64,000 bases of DNA from the NCBI RefSeq assembly GCF_030813495.1, contig NZ_JAUSUI010000005.1, positions 186,001-250,000 on the forward strand. The letters run 5' to 3'. Position 1 is the first letter of the stretch. Each line of letters starts with the position of its first letter. The position numbers were made by a program, and so were the translations under genes. Below are positions 8,162-16,911 of the stretch, one piece after another. Below the pieces are notes generated by a model, which was given only the letters and a program-made list of their open reading frames with translations, was not told the DNA's origin and did no database searches. Source of the stretch: Ancylobacter polymorphus. Its GTDB lineage: Bacteria > Pseudomonadota > Alphaproteobacteria > Rhizobiales > Xanthobacteraceae.

Positions 8162-9541
8162 ATGACCCTGCCGAAAACCACCGCCGAGCTGCGTGCGCTC
8201 GATGCCGCCCATCACCTCCACCCGTTCAGCGACATGAAGTCCCTGAACGCGGAAGGCTCCCGCATCGTGGTGAAGGCGGAAGGCGTCTGGCTGACCGACT
8301 CCGATGGCAACCGCATCCTCGACGGCATGTCCGGCCTGTGGTGCGTGAATGTCGGCTATGGCCGCGAGGAGATCGTCGAGGCGGTGGCCGCGCAGCTGCG
8401 CGAGCTGCCCTATTACAACACCTTCTTCAAGACCACCCACCGCCCGGCCATCGAACTCTCGGCCAAGCTCGCCGAGCTGACCCCGCCGCAGTTCAACAAG
8501 GTGTTCTTCACCGGCTCCGGGTCGGAATCCAACGACACGGTGATCAAGCTCGTCCGCCGCTATTTCCAGATCAAGGAAAAGCCGGAGAAGAAGATCATCA
8601 TCTCCCGCCGCAACGCCTATCACGGTTCCACCGTCGCCGCCGGCAGCTTAGGGGGCATGGCGCCGATGCACGGCCAGAGCGCGGTCATCCCTGACATTCT
8701 GCACATCGCCCAGCCCTATTTCTGGGGCGAAGCCCGCCAGGGCGAGACGCCGGAGGAGTTCGGCCTGCGCACCGCCCGGGCGCTCGAAGCCGCGATCGAC
8801 GCCATGGGTGAGGACCGCATCGCTGCCTTCATCGCCGAGCCGGTGCAGGGCGCCGGCGGCGTCATCATTCCGCCCGCCAGCTACTGGCCGGAGATCGCCC
8901 GCATCTGCCGCGAGCGCGACATCCTGTTCGTTTCCGACGAAGTGATCTGCGGCTTCGGCCGCACGGGCAGCTGGTTCGGTTGCGAGACCTTCGGCACAGA
9001 GCCGGACATTCTGGTCATGGCCAAGGGCATCACCTCGGGCTACATGCCGCTGGGTGGCGTCATGGTGGCGGACCGGGTGGCGGAAGTGCTGCATGAAGGC
9101 GGCGACTTCAACCATGGCTACACCTATTCCGGCCATCCCGCCGCCTGCGCCGCGGCGCTGGCCAATCTCGCCATCATGCAGCGCGAGGACCTCGTCGGCC
9201 GCGTGGCCAACGATGTCGGCCCCTATCTCCAGGCCCGGTGGAACGCTCTGGCCGAACACCCGCTGGTGGGCGAGGCGCCGATGCTCGGCCTCGTCGGCGC
9301 GCTGGAACTGACGCCGGACAAGCTTGGCCGCACCAAATTCCCCGATGTCGGCAAGGTCGGCACGCTGGCGCGCGACTTCTCGTTCAAGAACAACCTCGTC
9401 ATGCGCGCCGTGCGCGACCGGCTGATCATCGCCCCGCCGCTCGTCATCTCGCATGAGGAATGCGACGAGCTCATCGCCCGCGTCCGCAAGACGCTGGACG
9501 ACACCTTCGCCGAGCTCAAGCGCTGGGGCTGGGTGCGCTAG
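8162..9541 (+). CDS. Class III PLP aminotransferase, putrescine--pyruvate aminotransferase (SpuC) type
   Basis: A 459-residue fold-type I omega-aminotransferase. The N-terminal ALDAAHHLHPFSDMK block is characteristic of SpuC-like diamine:pyruvate aminotransferases. The PLP-binding Lys is in MAKGITSGYMPLG (about residue 287), the cofactor Asp in FVSDEVICGFGRTG, and the phosphate cup in FTGSGSESND. It would convert putrescine or a similar amine to the aldehyde using pyruvate. ATG 8162 is chosen over GTG 8153; no strong ribosome binding site precedes either. It is divergent from puuA across a palindromic operator, and a second aminotransferase follows 76 bases downstream. Confidence 0.85.
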   Translation: MTLPKTTAELRALDAAHHLHPFSDMKSLNAEGSRIVVKAEGVWLTDSDGNRILDGMSGLWCVNVGYGREEIVEAVAAQLRELPYYNTFFKTTHRPAIELSAKLAELTPPQFNKVFFTGSGSESNDTVIKLVRRYFQIKEKPEKKIIISRRNAYHGSTVAAGSLGGMAPMHGQSAVIPDILHIAQPYFWGEARQGETPEEFGLRTARALEAAIDAMGEDRIAAFIAEPVQGAGGVIIPPASYWPEIARICRERDILFVSDEVICGFGRTGSWFGCETFGTEPDILVMAKGITSGYMPLGGVMVADRVAEVLHEGGDFNHGYTYSGHPAACAAALANLAIMQREDLVGRVANDVGPYLQARWNALAEHPLVGEAPMLGLVGALELTPDKLGRTKFPDVGKVGTLARDFSFKNNLVMRAVRDRLIIAPPLVISHEECDELIARVRKTLDDTFAELKRWGWVR

Positions 9542-9617
9542 GCGCCCCCCGCGGCGAAACGTGCTTAACTGTGCCCCACGGGGCGCCCTGGCGCCGAGAC
9601 AACGCACGAGCCCGGAC

Positions 9618-10997
9618 ATGAATGCCGTGACCTCCTTCGCCGAAGGACCGGGCGTCAGCCCGGCCCGCACCGCCGCCCTGCGCGCGGAGGCGGAAGCGCT
9701 CTATCTCGGCACCCGCCCGAAGACCCGCGCCGCCGCCGGCGCCGCCGCGCATCTGCTCGACGGCGTGCCCATGCACTGGATGGTCGACTGGTCGACCCCG
9801 GTGCCGCTGGTCATCGCCGAAGCCACCGGCGCACGTCTGCTGGATGTCGACGGCCACGGCTATGACGATTTCTGCCTCGGCGACACCGCCTCGCTGTTCG
9901 GCCACGGGCCGGCGCCGGTGGCGCAGGCGCTGGCGCGACAGGGGCAGCGCGGCCTTGCCACCATGCTGCCGAGCCCGGATGCGGCGGTTGTTGGCGATCT
10001 CTTGAGCGCGCGCTTCGGCCTGCCCTATTGGCAGATTGCCACCACCGCCACCGACGCCAACCGCTTCGCCCTGCGCGCCGCCCGCGCCGCCACCGGACGC
10101 CCGCGCATTCTCGTCTTCGACGGCGCCTATCACGGCGCGGTGGACGAGACCTTCGTGGAAATCGGCCCGGACGGGCGCGCCGCCAACCGCCCGGCGCTGA
10201 TGGGCGAGCCGCGCGACCTCGCCCAGCTCACCCGCGTCGTTCCGTTCAACGATCTCGACGCGCTGGAAGCGGCGCTGGCCGACCGCACCGTGGCCTGCGT
10301 CATCACCGAGCCGGTCATGACCAATTGCGCCATGGTGCTGCCCCGCCCCGGCTTCCATGAGGGACTGCGCGAGATCACCCGCCGCCATGGCACGCTGCTG
10401 CTGATCGACGAGACCCACACCCTCTCCACCGGGCCGGGCGGCTATACAAGGGCGCATGGGCTTGAGCCGGACATGTTCGTCGCCGGCAAGGCGGTGGCCG
10501 GCGGCATTCCCGCCGCCGTCTGGGGCATGACCGCGGAGGTGGCGGAGCGCTTCCGCACCGCCCGCATCAACCGGCCGGACGGCCCTTCCGGCATGGGCAC
10601 CACCCTGTCCGGCAGCCCGCTGCAGCTCGCCGCCCTGCGCGCCAATCTCGAAGAAGTCGCCACCGACGCGGCCTATGCGCAAATGAATCACCTCGCCGAC
10701 CGTATGGAGGCGGGGCTGGCGCAGGTGCTGAGCGAGGCCCGCCTGCCCTGGCACGTCGCCCGCTGCGGTGCCCGTGTGGAAGTGGTGCGCGCGCCAGCTC
10801 CCCTTACCGATGGGCGCCAGGCCAAGGGGGCGCATTTCCCGGCACTGGAAGCGACCATCCACCTCGCGCTGCTGGTGCGCGGGGTGCTGATCTCGCCCTT
10901 CCACGACATGATGCTGGCCTCACCGGCCACGTCGGAGGCGCAGGTCGACAATCTGGTCGCCGCCACGCGCAATGTAGTGGAGCGGCTGGCTAGCTAG
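9618..10997 (+). CDS. Class III PLP aminotransferase (glutamate-1-semialdehyde-aminomutase-like)
   Basis: A 459-residue aminotransferase, distinct from its upstream neighbour. Visible features are the GSA-like N-terminal LLDVDGHGYDDFCLGDTASL, the Asp in LLIDETHTLSTGPGG, and the PLP Lys in FVAGKAVAGGIPAAVWG. The Thr/Ser cofactor block TATDANRFALRAAR is also typical. Substrate is unknown; position after the SpuC-like gene suggests amine or amino-acid catabolism. ATG 9618 is taken as the start because the upstream extension overlaps the preceding gene in another frame. The TAG stop is supplied by the left end of a dispersed repeat. Confidence 0.8.
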   Translation: MNAVTSFAEGPGVSPARTAALRAEAEALYLGTRPKTRAAAGAAAHLLDGVPMHWMVDWSTPVPLVIAEATGARLLDVDGHGYDDFCLGDTASLFGHGPAPVAQALARQGQRGLATMLPSPDAAVVGDLLSARFGLPYWQIATTATDANRFALRAARAATGRPRILVFDGAYHGAVDETFVEIGPDGRAANRPALMGEPRDLAQLTRVVPFNDLDALEAALADRTVACVITEPVMTNCAMVLPRPGFHEGLREITRRHGTLLLIDETHTLSTGPGGYTRAHGLEPDMFVAGKAVAGGIPAAVWGMTAEVAERFRTARINRPDGPSGMGTTLSGSPLQLAALRANLEEVATDAAYAQMNHLADRMEAGLAQVLSEARLPWHVARCGARVEVVRAPAPLTDGRQAKGAHFPALEATIHLALLVRGVLISPFHDMMLASPATSEAQVDNLVAATRNVVERLAS

Positions 10998-11110
10998 AGC
11001 CTGATCCGATCAGGTTGAAAGGACCTGATCGGTGAATCAGCCTCTAGACTATTGATAGAGAACGTTTTGCCGATCGGATTGCGCTGCAATCAGATCGGAA
11101 CGTGCTCTAG
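10995..11110. repeat. Dispersed compound-palindrome repeat, family C, between convergent genes
   Basis: The element starts TAGAGCCTGATCCGATCAGG and ends in TGCTCTAG. The left half folds on ACCTGATC/GATCAGGT and the right half on CCGATCGGATTG/CAATCAGATCGG. Its two TAG-type ends supply the stop codons of both flanking convergent genes, and it may act as a bidirectional terminator. Only one copy is in this window; similar elements are known to me from related Hyphomicrobiales genomes. Confidence 0.65.
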
Positions 11111-12249
11111 AGTTTCAGCCGCCAGCGCCGCCAGGGCCGTAACGGCGCGGCTTTGGCCGTGCGCGTCTCAAGCGCCGAAAGGCGCTGGCCCAGCGTATGG
11201 ACCGCACGCAGCAGCAGCGCGTTTTCGGCGCGCAGCTTGTCGATGTCCGAACATTCCGTCACCTGCTCCGGCCGCAATGGCGGAAACAGCGGCGCGGCGC
11301 CGAGCTGCGGCAAGTAACGCGCCTTCAGCGCCTCATCGTCCGTGTGCGCCTGCTCGAGCAGGGCACGGCGCTGGTCGAGGTTGAGGAAATAGGAGGCCGA
11401 GCCGGATTTATAGGCCGCCGGCCCGATCAGCGGCGCCAGGATGCCGAGCACGTCATTGTCGTTCCTATCCGCAAACAGGTCGCGCGCGCGGTTCATCAGA
11501 TCGGACAGAGCCTCGCTGGTGCTGGGATTGGCCGGCGGCGGGCGCAGCATGCCGGGAAAGGACAGGCCGGTGACCTCGAAGAAATGCGCCGTCACGTCGC
11601 CCTCGGGGAAGATGTCGCGCCGGAACGGAAAGACCTTCAGCGCCGGCAGCCCGGCCTGGTCTTCCCACGCCCGCAGGCCCGTAAGCCAGCTGGGGAAACC
11701 GTGATCCTTCCAATAGGCCTCGGGCGAGTCATGGGTCTTGATGCCCCATTGCTGCCAGGCCGCGATCAGGAAGTCGTCCCACCGGCGCACATAGGCCACG
11801 ACCTCGGGCGTGAACCCGGCAGCCCGCGCCGGCGGAATCAGCATCTCGGCGGCGCCGGTCCGCAATAGCAGGTTTTCCGCACTGATTACCAATGTGCCGG
11901 CGGCCCGCTCGTCCATAGCGACGGCCAGCTGCCTGAAGCGGCCCGCGAGTTCCGCGGCGCTGTCCGGCCGGCCTTTCAACGCATCGAAATAGCCGACCTG
12001 ACCATGGATGAAGCCGCCCTCCGCGTCCATTCGGTCGGAGGCCAGCAGCACGCCCCGCGCCGCCAGTGCCGCGCTATTGGCCGCAAGCGCCGCCTGTATC
12101 GCCGAGCTGCCGCATTTGGGGCCGCCGACATGCAGCAACAGGCGCCGGGGACGCGGCTCCGGCTCGCGCGCGGCGAGCGCCTCGGCGCGCCTTTTGGCCA
12201 GCGCGTCGCGCCATCTCCTGGGAAGACGAAGGGCGCGCGGGCCCCCCAT
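11107..12249 (-). CDS. Sulfotransferase-like protein with C-terminal coiled coil
   Basis: A 380-residue protein. The N-terminal LLLHVGGPKCGSSAIQAAL matches the PAPS 5'-phosphosulfate loop (HIGxPKxGTTSLQ) of sulfotransferases; a second block FTPEVVAYVRRWDDFLIAAW resembles the 3'-phosphate region (R and S/T). The C-terminal 60 residues (DIDKLRAENALLLRAVHTL) have heptad spacing. The acceptor is unknown; a surface glycan is plausible given similar genes at 48.5 kb. Its ATG overlaps the rhodanese stop by one base (TGATG), indicating coupling. Its own stop lies in a dispersed repeat, so the natural C-terminus may have been altered by that repeat. Confidence 0.7.
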   Translation of the reverse strand: MGGPRALRLPRRWRDALAKRRAEALAAREPEPRPRRLLLHVGGPKCGSSAIQAALAANSAALAARGVLLASDRMDAEGGFIHGQVGYFDALKGRPDSAAELAGRFRQLAVAMDERAAGTLVISAENLLLRTGAAEMLIPPARAAGFTPEVVAYVRRWDDFLIAAWQQWGIKTHDSPEAYWKDHGFPSWLTGLRAWEDQAGLPALKVFPFRRDIFPEGDVTAHFFEVTGLSFPGMLRPPPANPSTSEALSDLMNRARDLFADRNDNDVLGILAPLIGPAAYKSGSASYFLNLDQRRALLEQAHTDDEALKARYLPQLGAAPLFPPLRPEQVTECSDIDKLRAENALLLRAVHTLGQRLSALETRTAKAAPLRPWRRWRLKL

Positions 12250-12587
12250 CAGCCCTGCGTCGTCTCGAAGCCGGCGGCTTTCCAGGCGAGAATGCCGCCC
12301 GCCATGTGGCGGTGCAGATCGAGCCCGGCGGCCTGCGCGGCGGCGGCGGCCTTCTGCGAGCGCTGGCCGGAGCGGCAGGAGAACACCAGCGTCTTCGCGC
12401 CGGGGTCCGGCAGGGCGGTGGCATCGAAGCTCGACAGCGGAAAATCCACTGCGCCGGGAATGCGCTCGGCCGCCAGCTCGTTCGGCTCGCGCACATCGAC
12501 GAGAAGGATGGTGCCGTCCTCAAGACCGGCCTTCACCTGCTCGACCGTCAGATTCTCGATCACGCCACCGAACGGGTTGGGCTGCAT
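12249..12587 (-). CDS. Single-domain rhodanese-like sulfurtransferase
   Basis: A 112-residue rhodanese domain. The domain opening ILLVDVREPNELAAERIPGA and the active-site loop FSCRSGQRS with the persulfide Cys near residue 72 are clear. There is no signal peptide, so it is cytoplasmic. ATG 12587 follows AAGGAG at seven bases, which settles the start over an upstream in-frame ATG. It is transcribed just before, and overlaps, the sulfotransferase-like gene; whether sulfur transfer and sulfation are linked functionally is unknown. Confidence 0.88.
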   Translation of the reverse strand: MQPNPFGGVIENLTVEQVKAGLEDGTILLVDVREPNELAAERIPGAVDFPLSSFDATALPDPGAKTLVFSCRSGQRSQKAAAAAQAAGLDLHRHMAGGILAWKAAGFETTQG

Positions 12588-12663
12588 CGTCGTGCTCCTT
12601 GGCTCATGGGACGACGTAGTGCCATGAGCCGGAGCGCGCAAGTCCGTTGCCGTCAAGAGCCGG

Positions 12664-13671
12664 TCAATTCGGCCGCGCCGTGGTGACGCCCGCGACCACC
12701 AGCAGCCCGCCGGCCAGCACGATGAGCGAGGGCACTTCGCCGAACAGCAGCGCCGCCAGCGCCGTGCCGACGACGATCTGCAGCAGCAGCACCACCGAGA
12801 TCACGCCCGCCGGCAGCCGGCCGAGCGCGAAGGTGGCCAGCCCCTGGCCGGTGGCATGGGCGATCAGCCCAAGCCCGATCACCGCCAGCAATCCCTGCAA
12901 GGACTGCGGGACCAGCACTTCCCCGCTCGCCACCGCCCAGGCGAGGCAGACCACGGCGCCGGTGGCGCTCGCCACCAGCGACACCATGCCCCCGCCGAGC
13001 GGCACCGCATCCCCGCGCCCGGCGCGGCGCACGGCGCGCGTCACCAGCATGTAGCCGGCATAGGCGAGAGCAGCGCCGACGCAGAGAAGGTCGCCGGCCA
13101 CGCTCACCGCACGGCTGCCGGCATGACCGCCGCCCAGCGCGCTGGAGCCGATGATGATGAACGTTCCGGTGAGCGCCAGCACCAGCGCGATCAGCAGCCC
13201 GCGCGTCGGCCGCTCGCGCAGGATCAGCCAGCCGAAGACGAAGACGAACACCACGGCGAGATTGCCGAGCAGCAATGCGTTGGCCGTGCTGGTGAGCGCC
13301 AGCCCCTTGTGGAACACGATGAGGTCGGCGCCGAAGAACACGCCCGCCAGCATGGCGAGCAGAATCTGCCGCGCCGAGGGGCGCAGCGCCGTCGCGCCGG
13401 TGAGACGCGCCAGGCGCACGCGCGCGCGATGCTCGGCATAAGCCCACACAATGGCCGGTCCGAGCGCGAAGAACAGGCGCCAGAAGCCGATCGCCGCCGG
13501 TCCGGCATCGGCGAGACGCACCAGCGGCGCCGAGAAGCCGATGCAGATCGCGGCCATGACCACGGCGAAGAAGGCCTGCCGGCGCAGCTGCGTCTCCCGC
13601 AGCATGGAAGGGGTCGCGAGGGGGAGCCCCCCGAGCGAAGGCTCGATGGTGGCGGCGGGGGGCGGAGACAT
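12664..13671 (-). CDS. DMT-superfamily transporter with two EamA domains
   Basis: A 335-residue integral membrane protein with about ten hydrophobic helices in two EamA repeats; the first repeat ends near FLILRERPT-like GWLILRERPTRG, the second near LLFGEVPSLIVLAGG. DMT proteins of this type are metabolite or drug exporters; the substrate cannot be read from sequence. ATG 13671 is preceded on the minus strand by weak purines, and translation from the upstream in-frame ATG is less likely because it adds only Pro/Ser-rich sequence. A LysR regulator is divergent 225 bases away and is the probable controller. Confidence 0.85.
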   Translation of the reverse strand: MSPPPAATIEPSLGGLPLATPSMLRETQLRRQAFFAVVMAAICIGFSAPLVRLADAGPAAIGFWRLFFALGPAIVWAYAEHRARVRLARLTGATALRPSARQILLAMLAGVFFGADLIVFHKGLALTSTANALLLGNLAVVFVFVFGWLILRERPTRGLLIALVLALTGTFIIIGSSALGGGHAGSRAVSVAGDLLCVGAALAYAGYMLVTRAVRRAGRGDAVPLGGGMVSLVASATGAVVCLAWAVASGEVLVPQSLQGLLAVIGLGLIAHATGQGLATFALGRLPAGVISVVLLLQIVVGTALAALLFGEVPSLIVLAGGLLVVAGVTTARPN

Positions 13672-13811
13672 TGCCGGACTCGACAGGTGCACAGGTGACG
13701 TGGCCTGCACCCGACGGGGCCGCACCGGCGCGGCGGCCGGGGCGGGCCTATGTCGGCAGGCCCATGGCAGATGTCTAACCCGCCGGCTGAAATCGCCAAA
13801 GCGAGTTTATT

Positions 13812-13841
13812 TTGTCATTCCATCATGGTTTCTGATATAAG
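13812..13841 (+). promoter_or_regulatory. Candidate promoter of the LysR gene
   Basis: TTGTCA (13812-13817) and TATAAG (13836-13841) with an 18-base spacer, 55 bases before the LysR start. It is one of few AT-rich patches in the window. Confidence 0.5.
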
Positions 13842-13896
13842 TCCCGCGCGCCGGTCTCGGCGCGGACCATACTCATCCGGCGGACCGGGGGGCGCG

Positions 13897-14763
13897 ATGC
13901 GACATCTCGACACCGAATCGCTGGGCATGCTGATCGCCATTGTCGACACGGGCGGGTTCACGGCGGCAGCCGAGCGCGTCGGGCGCACCCAGTCCGCGGT
14001 CTCGGCCCGCATCGCCCAGCTGGAGGACAATCTCGGCGTGCGGCTGCTGGAGCGCTCGCGGCGCGGCATCTCGCTCACCGAGACCGGCGAGCGTCTCGTC
14101 GCCCATGCCCGCCGCCTGCTGGCCTATGAGAGCGAGGCGCTGGCGGACCTGAAGGGCGGCACGCCGGAGGGCAGCGTGCGCGTCGGCATGCCCGACGATT
14201 ATGTCGACGCCTATTTCACCCCCACCATCGCCCGCTTCGCCGCCGCCTATCCGCGCGTCGAGATTTCCATCCGCGCCGATCTCTCCAAGCATATCGAGCC
14301 GGAAGTCGATCGCGGCCATATCGACGTGGCGCTGCTCACCCGAGACAGCACCCGGCCGACCGGCGAACTGATCAAGCGCGAGAAGCTGCTCTGGCTGGCG
14401 GCCCGCGGCTACCGACCCGAGCGCAATTCGCCTCTGCCGCTGGCGCTGTTTCCCACCGGCTGCCGGGCCCGCCCGCATATCGCCTCCAGCCTCGACAAGG
14501 CGGGGCTGAGCTGGCGGGTGGCCTGCACCTCGTCCTCGCAGGGCGGCATCCATGCGGCGATCGAAACCGGGCTGTGCATCACCGCGCTGCCGGAATGCGC
14601 CGCGCCGGCGGACTGGCGCCGGCTCGGCCCGGCGGACGGGCTGCCGCCGCTGCCGGATATAGAGGTCGCGCTGTTCCTCGCCCCCGCCGCCTCCGCCGCC
14701 GCCCGCCGCCTTGCCGACATGCTGCGCGCGGCGATGGCGATGCCGGTTGTCGAAGCCGCCTGA
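13897..14763 (+). CDS. LysR-family transcriptional regulator
   Basis: A 288-residue LTTR. The N-terminal winged helix-turn-helix covers residues 5-65, with the recognition segment FTAAAERVGRTQSAVSARIAQLE. The C-terminal periplasmic-binding-like effector domain starts near GSVRVGMPDDYVDAYF. ATG 13897 begins directly with the HTH as usual for LTTRs; the longer open frame from 13750 would cross the promoter and is rejected. It is divergent from the DMT transporter, so control of that exporter is likely. The effector is unknown. Confidence 0.9.
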   Translation: MRHLDTESLGMLIAIVDTGGFTAAAERVGRTQSAVSARIAQLEDNLGVRLLERSRRGISLTETGERLVAHARRLLAYESEALADLKGGTPEGSVRVGMPDDYVDAYFTPTIARFAAAYPRVEISIRADLSKHIEPEVDRGHIDVALLTRDSTRPTGELIKREKLLWLAARGYRPERNSPLPLALFPTGCRARPHIASSLDKAGLSWRVACTSSSQGGIHAAIETGLCITALPECAAPADWRRLGPADGLPPLPDIEVALFLAPAASAAARRLADMLRAAMAMPVVEAA

Positions 14764-14839
14764 CGCCTCCGCCCTGCGGCCCACCGGCGTCGTCAAAAAT
14801 TCACATGCAGCGGGCGTGCGGGCGCGGTAAAGCCGCGCC

Positions 14840-16057
14840 ATGAGCGACACACACGCCCCCACCACCCCGCCGCATGAAGGGACGCCGCGCGAGGTGTTCC
14901 TCGCCTTTCTGCGCCTCGGTCTCACCTCCTTCGGCGGGCCGGTGGCGCATCTCGGCTTCTTCCGCGAGGATCTGGTGAAGCGGCGCCGCTGGCTGAGCGA
15001 GGAGAGCTATGCCAGCCTCGTTGCGCTCTGCCAGTTCCTGCCGGGTCCGGCCTCCAGCCAGGTCGGCATGGCGGTGGGGCTGATGCGCGCCGGGCCGCTG
15101 GGCATGGCGGCGGCCTGGGTGGCGTTCACCCTGCCCTCGGCCCTGCTGATGCTCGCCTTCGCCTATGGGGTCACGCATGCGGACAAGGCCGGCCTCGCGG
15201 GCGGCTGGCTCGCCGGGCTGAAGGTCGCGGCGGTGGCCATCGTCGCCGACGCGGTGCTCGGCATGGCCAAGACCCTGTGCCCCGACCGCACCCGCCGCAG
15301 CCTCGCCCTCGTGGCGGCGGCGGCAGCGGCGCTGGTGCCGGGCGCTTTGGGCCAGATCGGCATCATCGCCGGCGGCGCGCTCATCGGCCTTGCCGTCATC
15401 CGACTCGATGGGGTCGCCGTGACCGAGCCGGCGCGGCACCATCTGCCGGGCCGCGCGGCCTCGCTCGCCGCCTTCGCACTGTTCGCGCTGCTGCTCGTCG
15501 GCCTTCCCGTGCTGGCGCAGGTGACGGGCAATGCCGGGATTTCCCTGTTCGACACGCTCTATCGCGCCGGGGCGCTGGTGTTCGGCGGCGGCCATGTGGT
15601 GCTGCCGCTGATCGAGGCGGAACTGGTGAAACCCGGCGGGCTGACGCGGGAGGTCTTTCTCGCCGGCTATGGCGCGGCGCAGGCGGTGCCGGGGCCGCTG
15701 TTCTCCTTCGCCGCCTATGTCGGCGCCGTCATGCCGGTGGCGCCTAATGGTCTTGCCGGCGGGCTGGTGGCGCTGGTGGCGGTGTTCCTTCCCTCCGCCC
15801 TGCTGGTCTATGGCGCGCTACGCTTCTGGACCCGCCTGTCGACCGACCGGCGCGTGCGCGACGCCCTCGCGGGCATCAATGCGGCGGTGGTCGGGCTGCT
15901 CGGCGCGGCGCTGTGGGATCCGGTGTTCACCTCCAGCGTCACCTCGGGCCGCGGCTTCGCGCTGGCGCTCATCGCCTATCTCGCCCTGGTGCTGTGGCGG
16001 GTGCCGGCCTGGGCGGTGGTCGCCGGCGCCGCCCTCGGCGGCGCCGTTCTTCTCTAG
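14840..16057 (+). CDS. chrA: Chromate transporter family protein ChrA (long-chain, two-domain)
   Basis: A 405-residue membrane protein with two CHR domains. The first contains FLRLGLTSFGGPVAHLGFF and ALCQFLPGPASSQVGMAVG; the second has the repeated signature LVFGGGHVVLPLIEAELV and AAQAVPGPLFSFAAYVGA. These FGGP and PGP motifs define the CHR family, which exports chromate with a proton in characterised members. Start ATG 14840 gives the standard N-terminus. The last ten codons and the TAG stop form the first unit of a 39-base tandem repeat that continues beyond the gene. Confidence 0.9.
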   Translation: MSDTHAPTTPPHEGTPREVFLAFLRLGLTSFGGPVAHLGFFREDLVKRRRWLSEESYASLVALCQFLPGPASSQVGMAVGLMRAGPLGMAAAWVAFTLPSALLMLAFAYGVTHADKAGLAGGWLAGLKVAAVAIVADAVLGMAKTLCPDRTRRSLALVAAAAAALVPGALGQIGIIAGGALIGLAVIRLDGVAVTEPARHHLPGRAASLAAFALFALLLVGLPVLAQVTGNAGISLFDTLYRAGALVFGGGHVVLPLIEAELVKPGGLTREVFLAGYGAAQAVPGPLFSFAAYVGAVMPVAPNGLAGGLVALVAVFLPSALLVYGALRFWTRLSTDRRVRDALAGINAAVVGLLGAALWDPVFTSSVTSGRGFALALIAYLALVLWRVPAWAVVAGAALGGAVLL

Positions 16058-16134
16058 AAAGCACCGGCCGCCCTCGGCGGCGCCGTTCTTCTCTAGAAAG
16101 CACCGGCCGCCCTCGGCGGCGCCGTTCTTCTCTA
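16028..16134. repeat. 39-base tandem repeat (2.7 copies) spanning the chrA stop
   Basis: Units begin at 16028, 16067 and 16106; the first two are identical and the third matches for 29 bases. Each unit contains GCCGCC-CTC-GGCGGC, a short hairpin, followed by TTCTTCTCT, so the array may act as two or three consecutive terminators. The first unit encodes the ChrA C-terminus AALGGAVLL plus stop. Confidence 0.85.
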
Positions 16135-16140
16135 AAGGGC

Positions 16141-16911
16141 TCAGCCGCGCGAAACCTTGAACGGGGCGAAGCTCTGGCAGGTAGCGAAGGCCTGGATACG
16201 GTTGATGTTGACCCGGCGCGGCAGGGTCGCGGCGAAGAACACCTGCTCGGCGATGTCCTCGGCCGTCATCGACTCCGTGCCGGCATAGACGCTCTCCGAC
16301 TTGGCGGCGTCGCCATGGAAGCGCACCAGCGAAAACTCCGTCTCCACCATGCCCGGCTCGATATTGGTGACGCGCACGCCGGTGCCGGCGACATCGGAAA
16401 TCAGGTTGAGCGCGAACTGCTTCACGAAGGCCTTGCTGGCGCCATAGGCGTTGCCGCCGGGATAGGGGTAGTCGCCGGCCACCGAGCCGGTGAACAGAAC
16501 ATGCCCCTCCTTCGCTTCCACCATGGCCGGCAGCGTGGCGCGGACGGTGTAGAGCAGGCCCTTGATGTTGGTCTCCACCATGTCGTCCCAGTCCTTCAGG
16601 CTGGCGGCATGGGCGGGCTCCAGCCCGAGGGCGAGCCCGGCATTGGCGAACACGACATTGAACGGGGCGAAGGCTTCCGGCACGCCGGCCAGCGCCGCGA
16701 CCAGCGCGTCATTGTTGCGCACATCCACCTCCAGCGGGTGGAAATGGCTACCGAGTTCGTCGCGCAGGGCGATCAGCCGGTCGGCGCGGCGGCCGGTGCC
16801 GACGACGCGCGCGCCCGCCAGCGCGAAGCGCCGGGCCGTGGCGGCGCCGATGCCGGAGGTGGCTCCGGTGACAAGGACACGCAGTGTGGCGGGATCCAGC
16901 ATCTCATACAT
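16141..16911 (-). CDS. ydfG: NADP-dependent 3-hydroxy acid dehydrogenase, YdfG-type SDR
   Basis: A 256-residue classical SDR. The cofactor loop TGATSGIG is at residues 16-23, the NAG motif in VVFANAGLALG, catalytic Ser in FTGSVAGD and Tyr/Lys in YGASK. The C-terminal half, with IEPGMVETEFSLVRF and RRVNINRIQ, is nearly diagnostic of YdfG, which oxidises L-serine, L-allo-threonine and 3-hydroxy acids including 3-hydroxypropionate. ATG 16911 follows a GAGGAG site; the longer frame extends into the intergenic region. It converges on chrA with 83 bases between stops, mostly tandem repeat. Confidence 0.88.
   Translation of the reverse strand: MYEMLDPATLRVLVTGATSGIGAATARRFALAGARVVGTGRRADRLIALRDELGSHFHPLEVDVRNNDALVAALAGVPEAFAPFNVVFANAGLALGLEPAHAASLKDWDDMVETNIKGLLYTVRATLPAMVEAKEGHVLFTGSVAGDYPYPGGNAYGASKAFVKQFALNLISDVAGTGVRVTNIEPGMVETEFSLVRFHGDAAKSESVYAGTESMTAEDIAEQVFFAATLPRRVNINRIQAFATCQSFAPFKVSRG

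Noticed and set aside
6535..8694. Very long open frames antisense to real genes (for example opposite puuA, and at 20046-22085 opposite the ABC exporter)
   Set aside because: High GC third positions remove stop codons from the antisense frames. The translations are Arg/Gly/His/Gln-rich and match no family, whereas the opposite strands encode clear enzymes.
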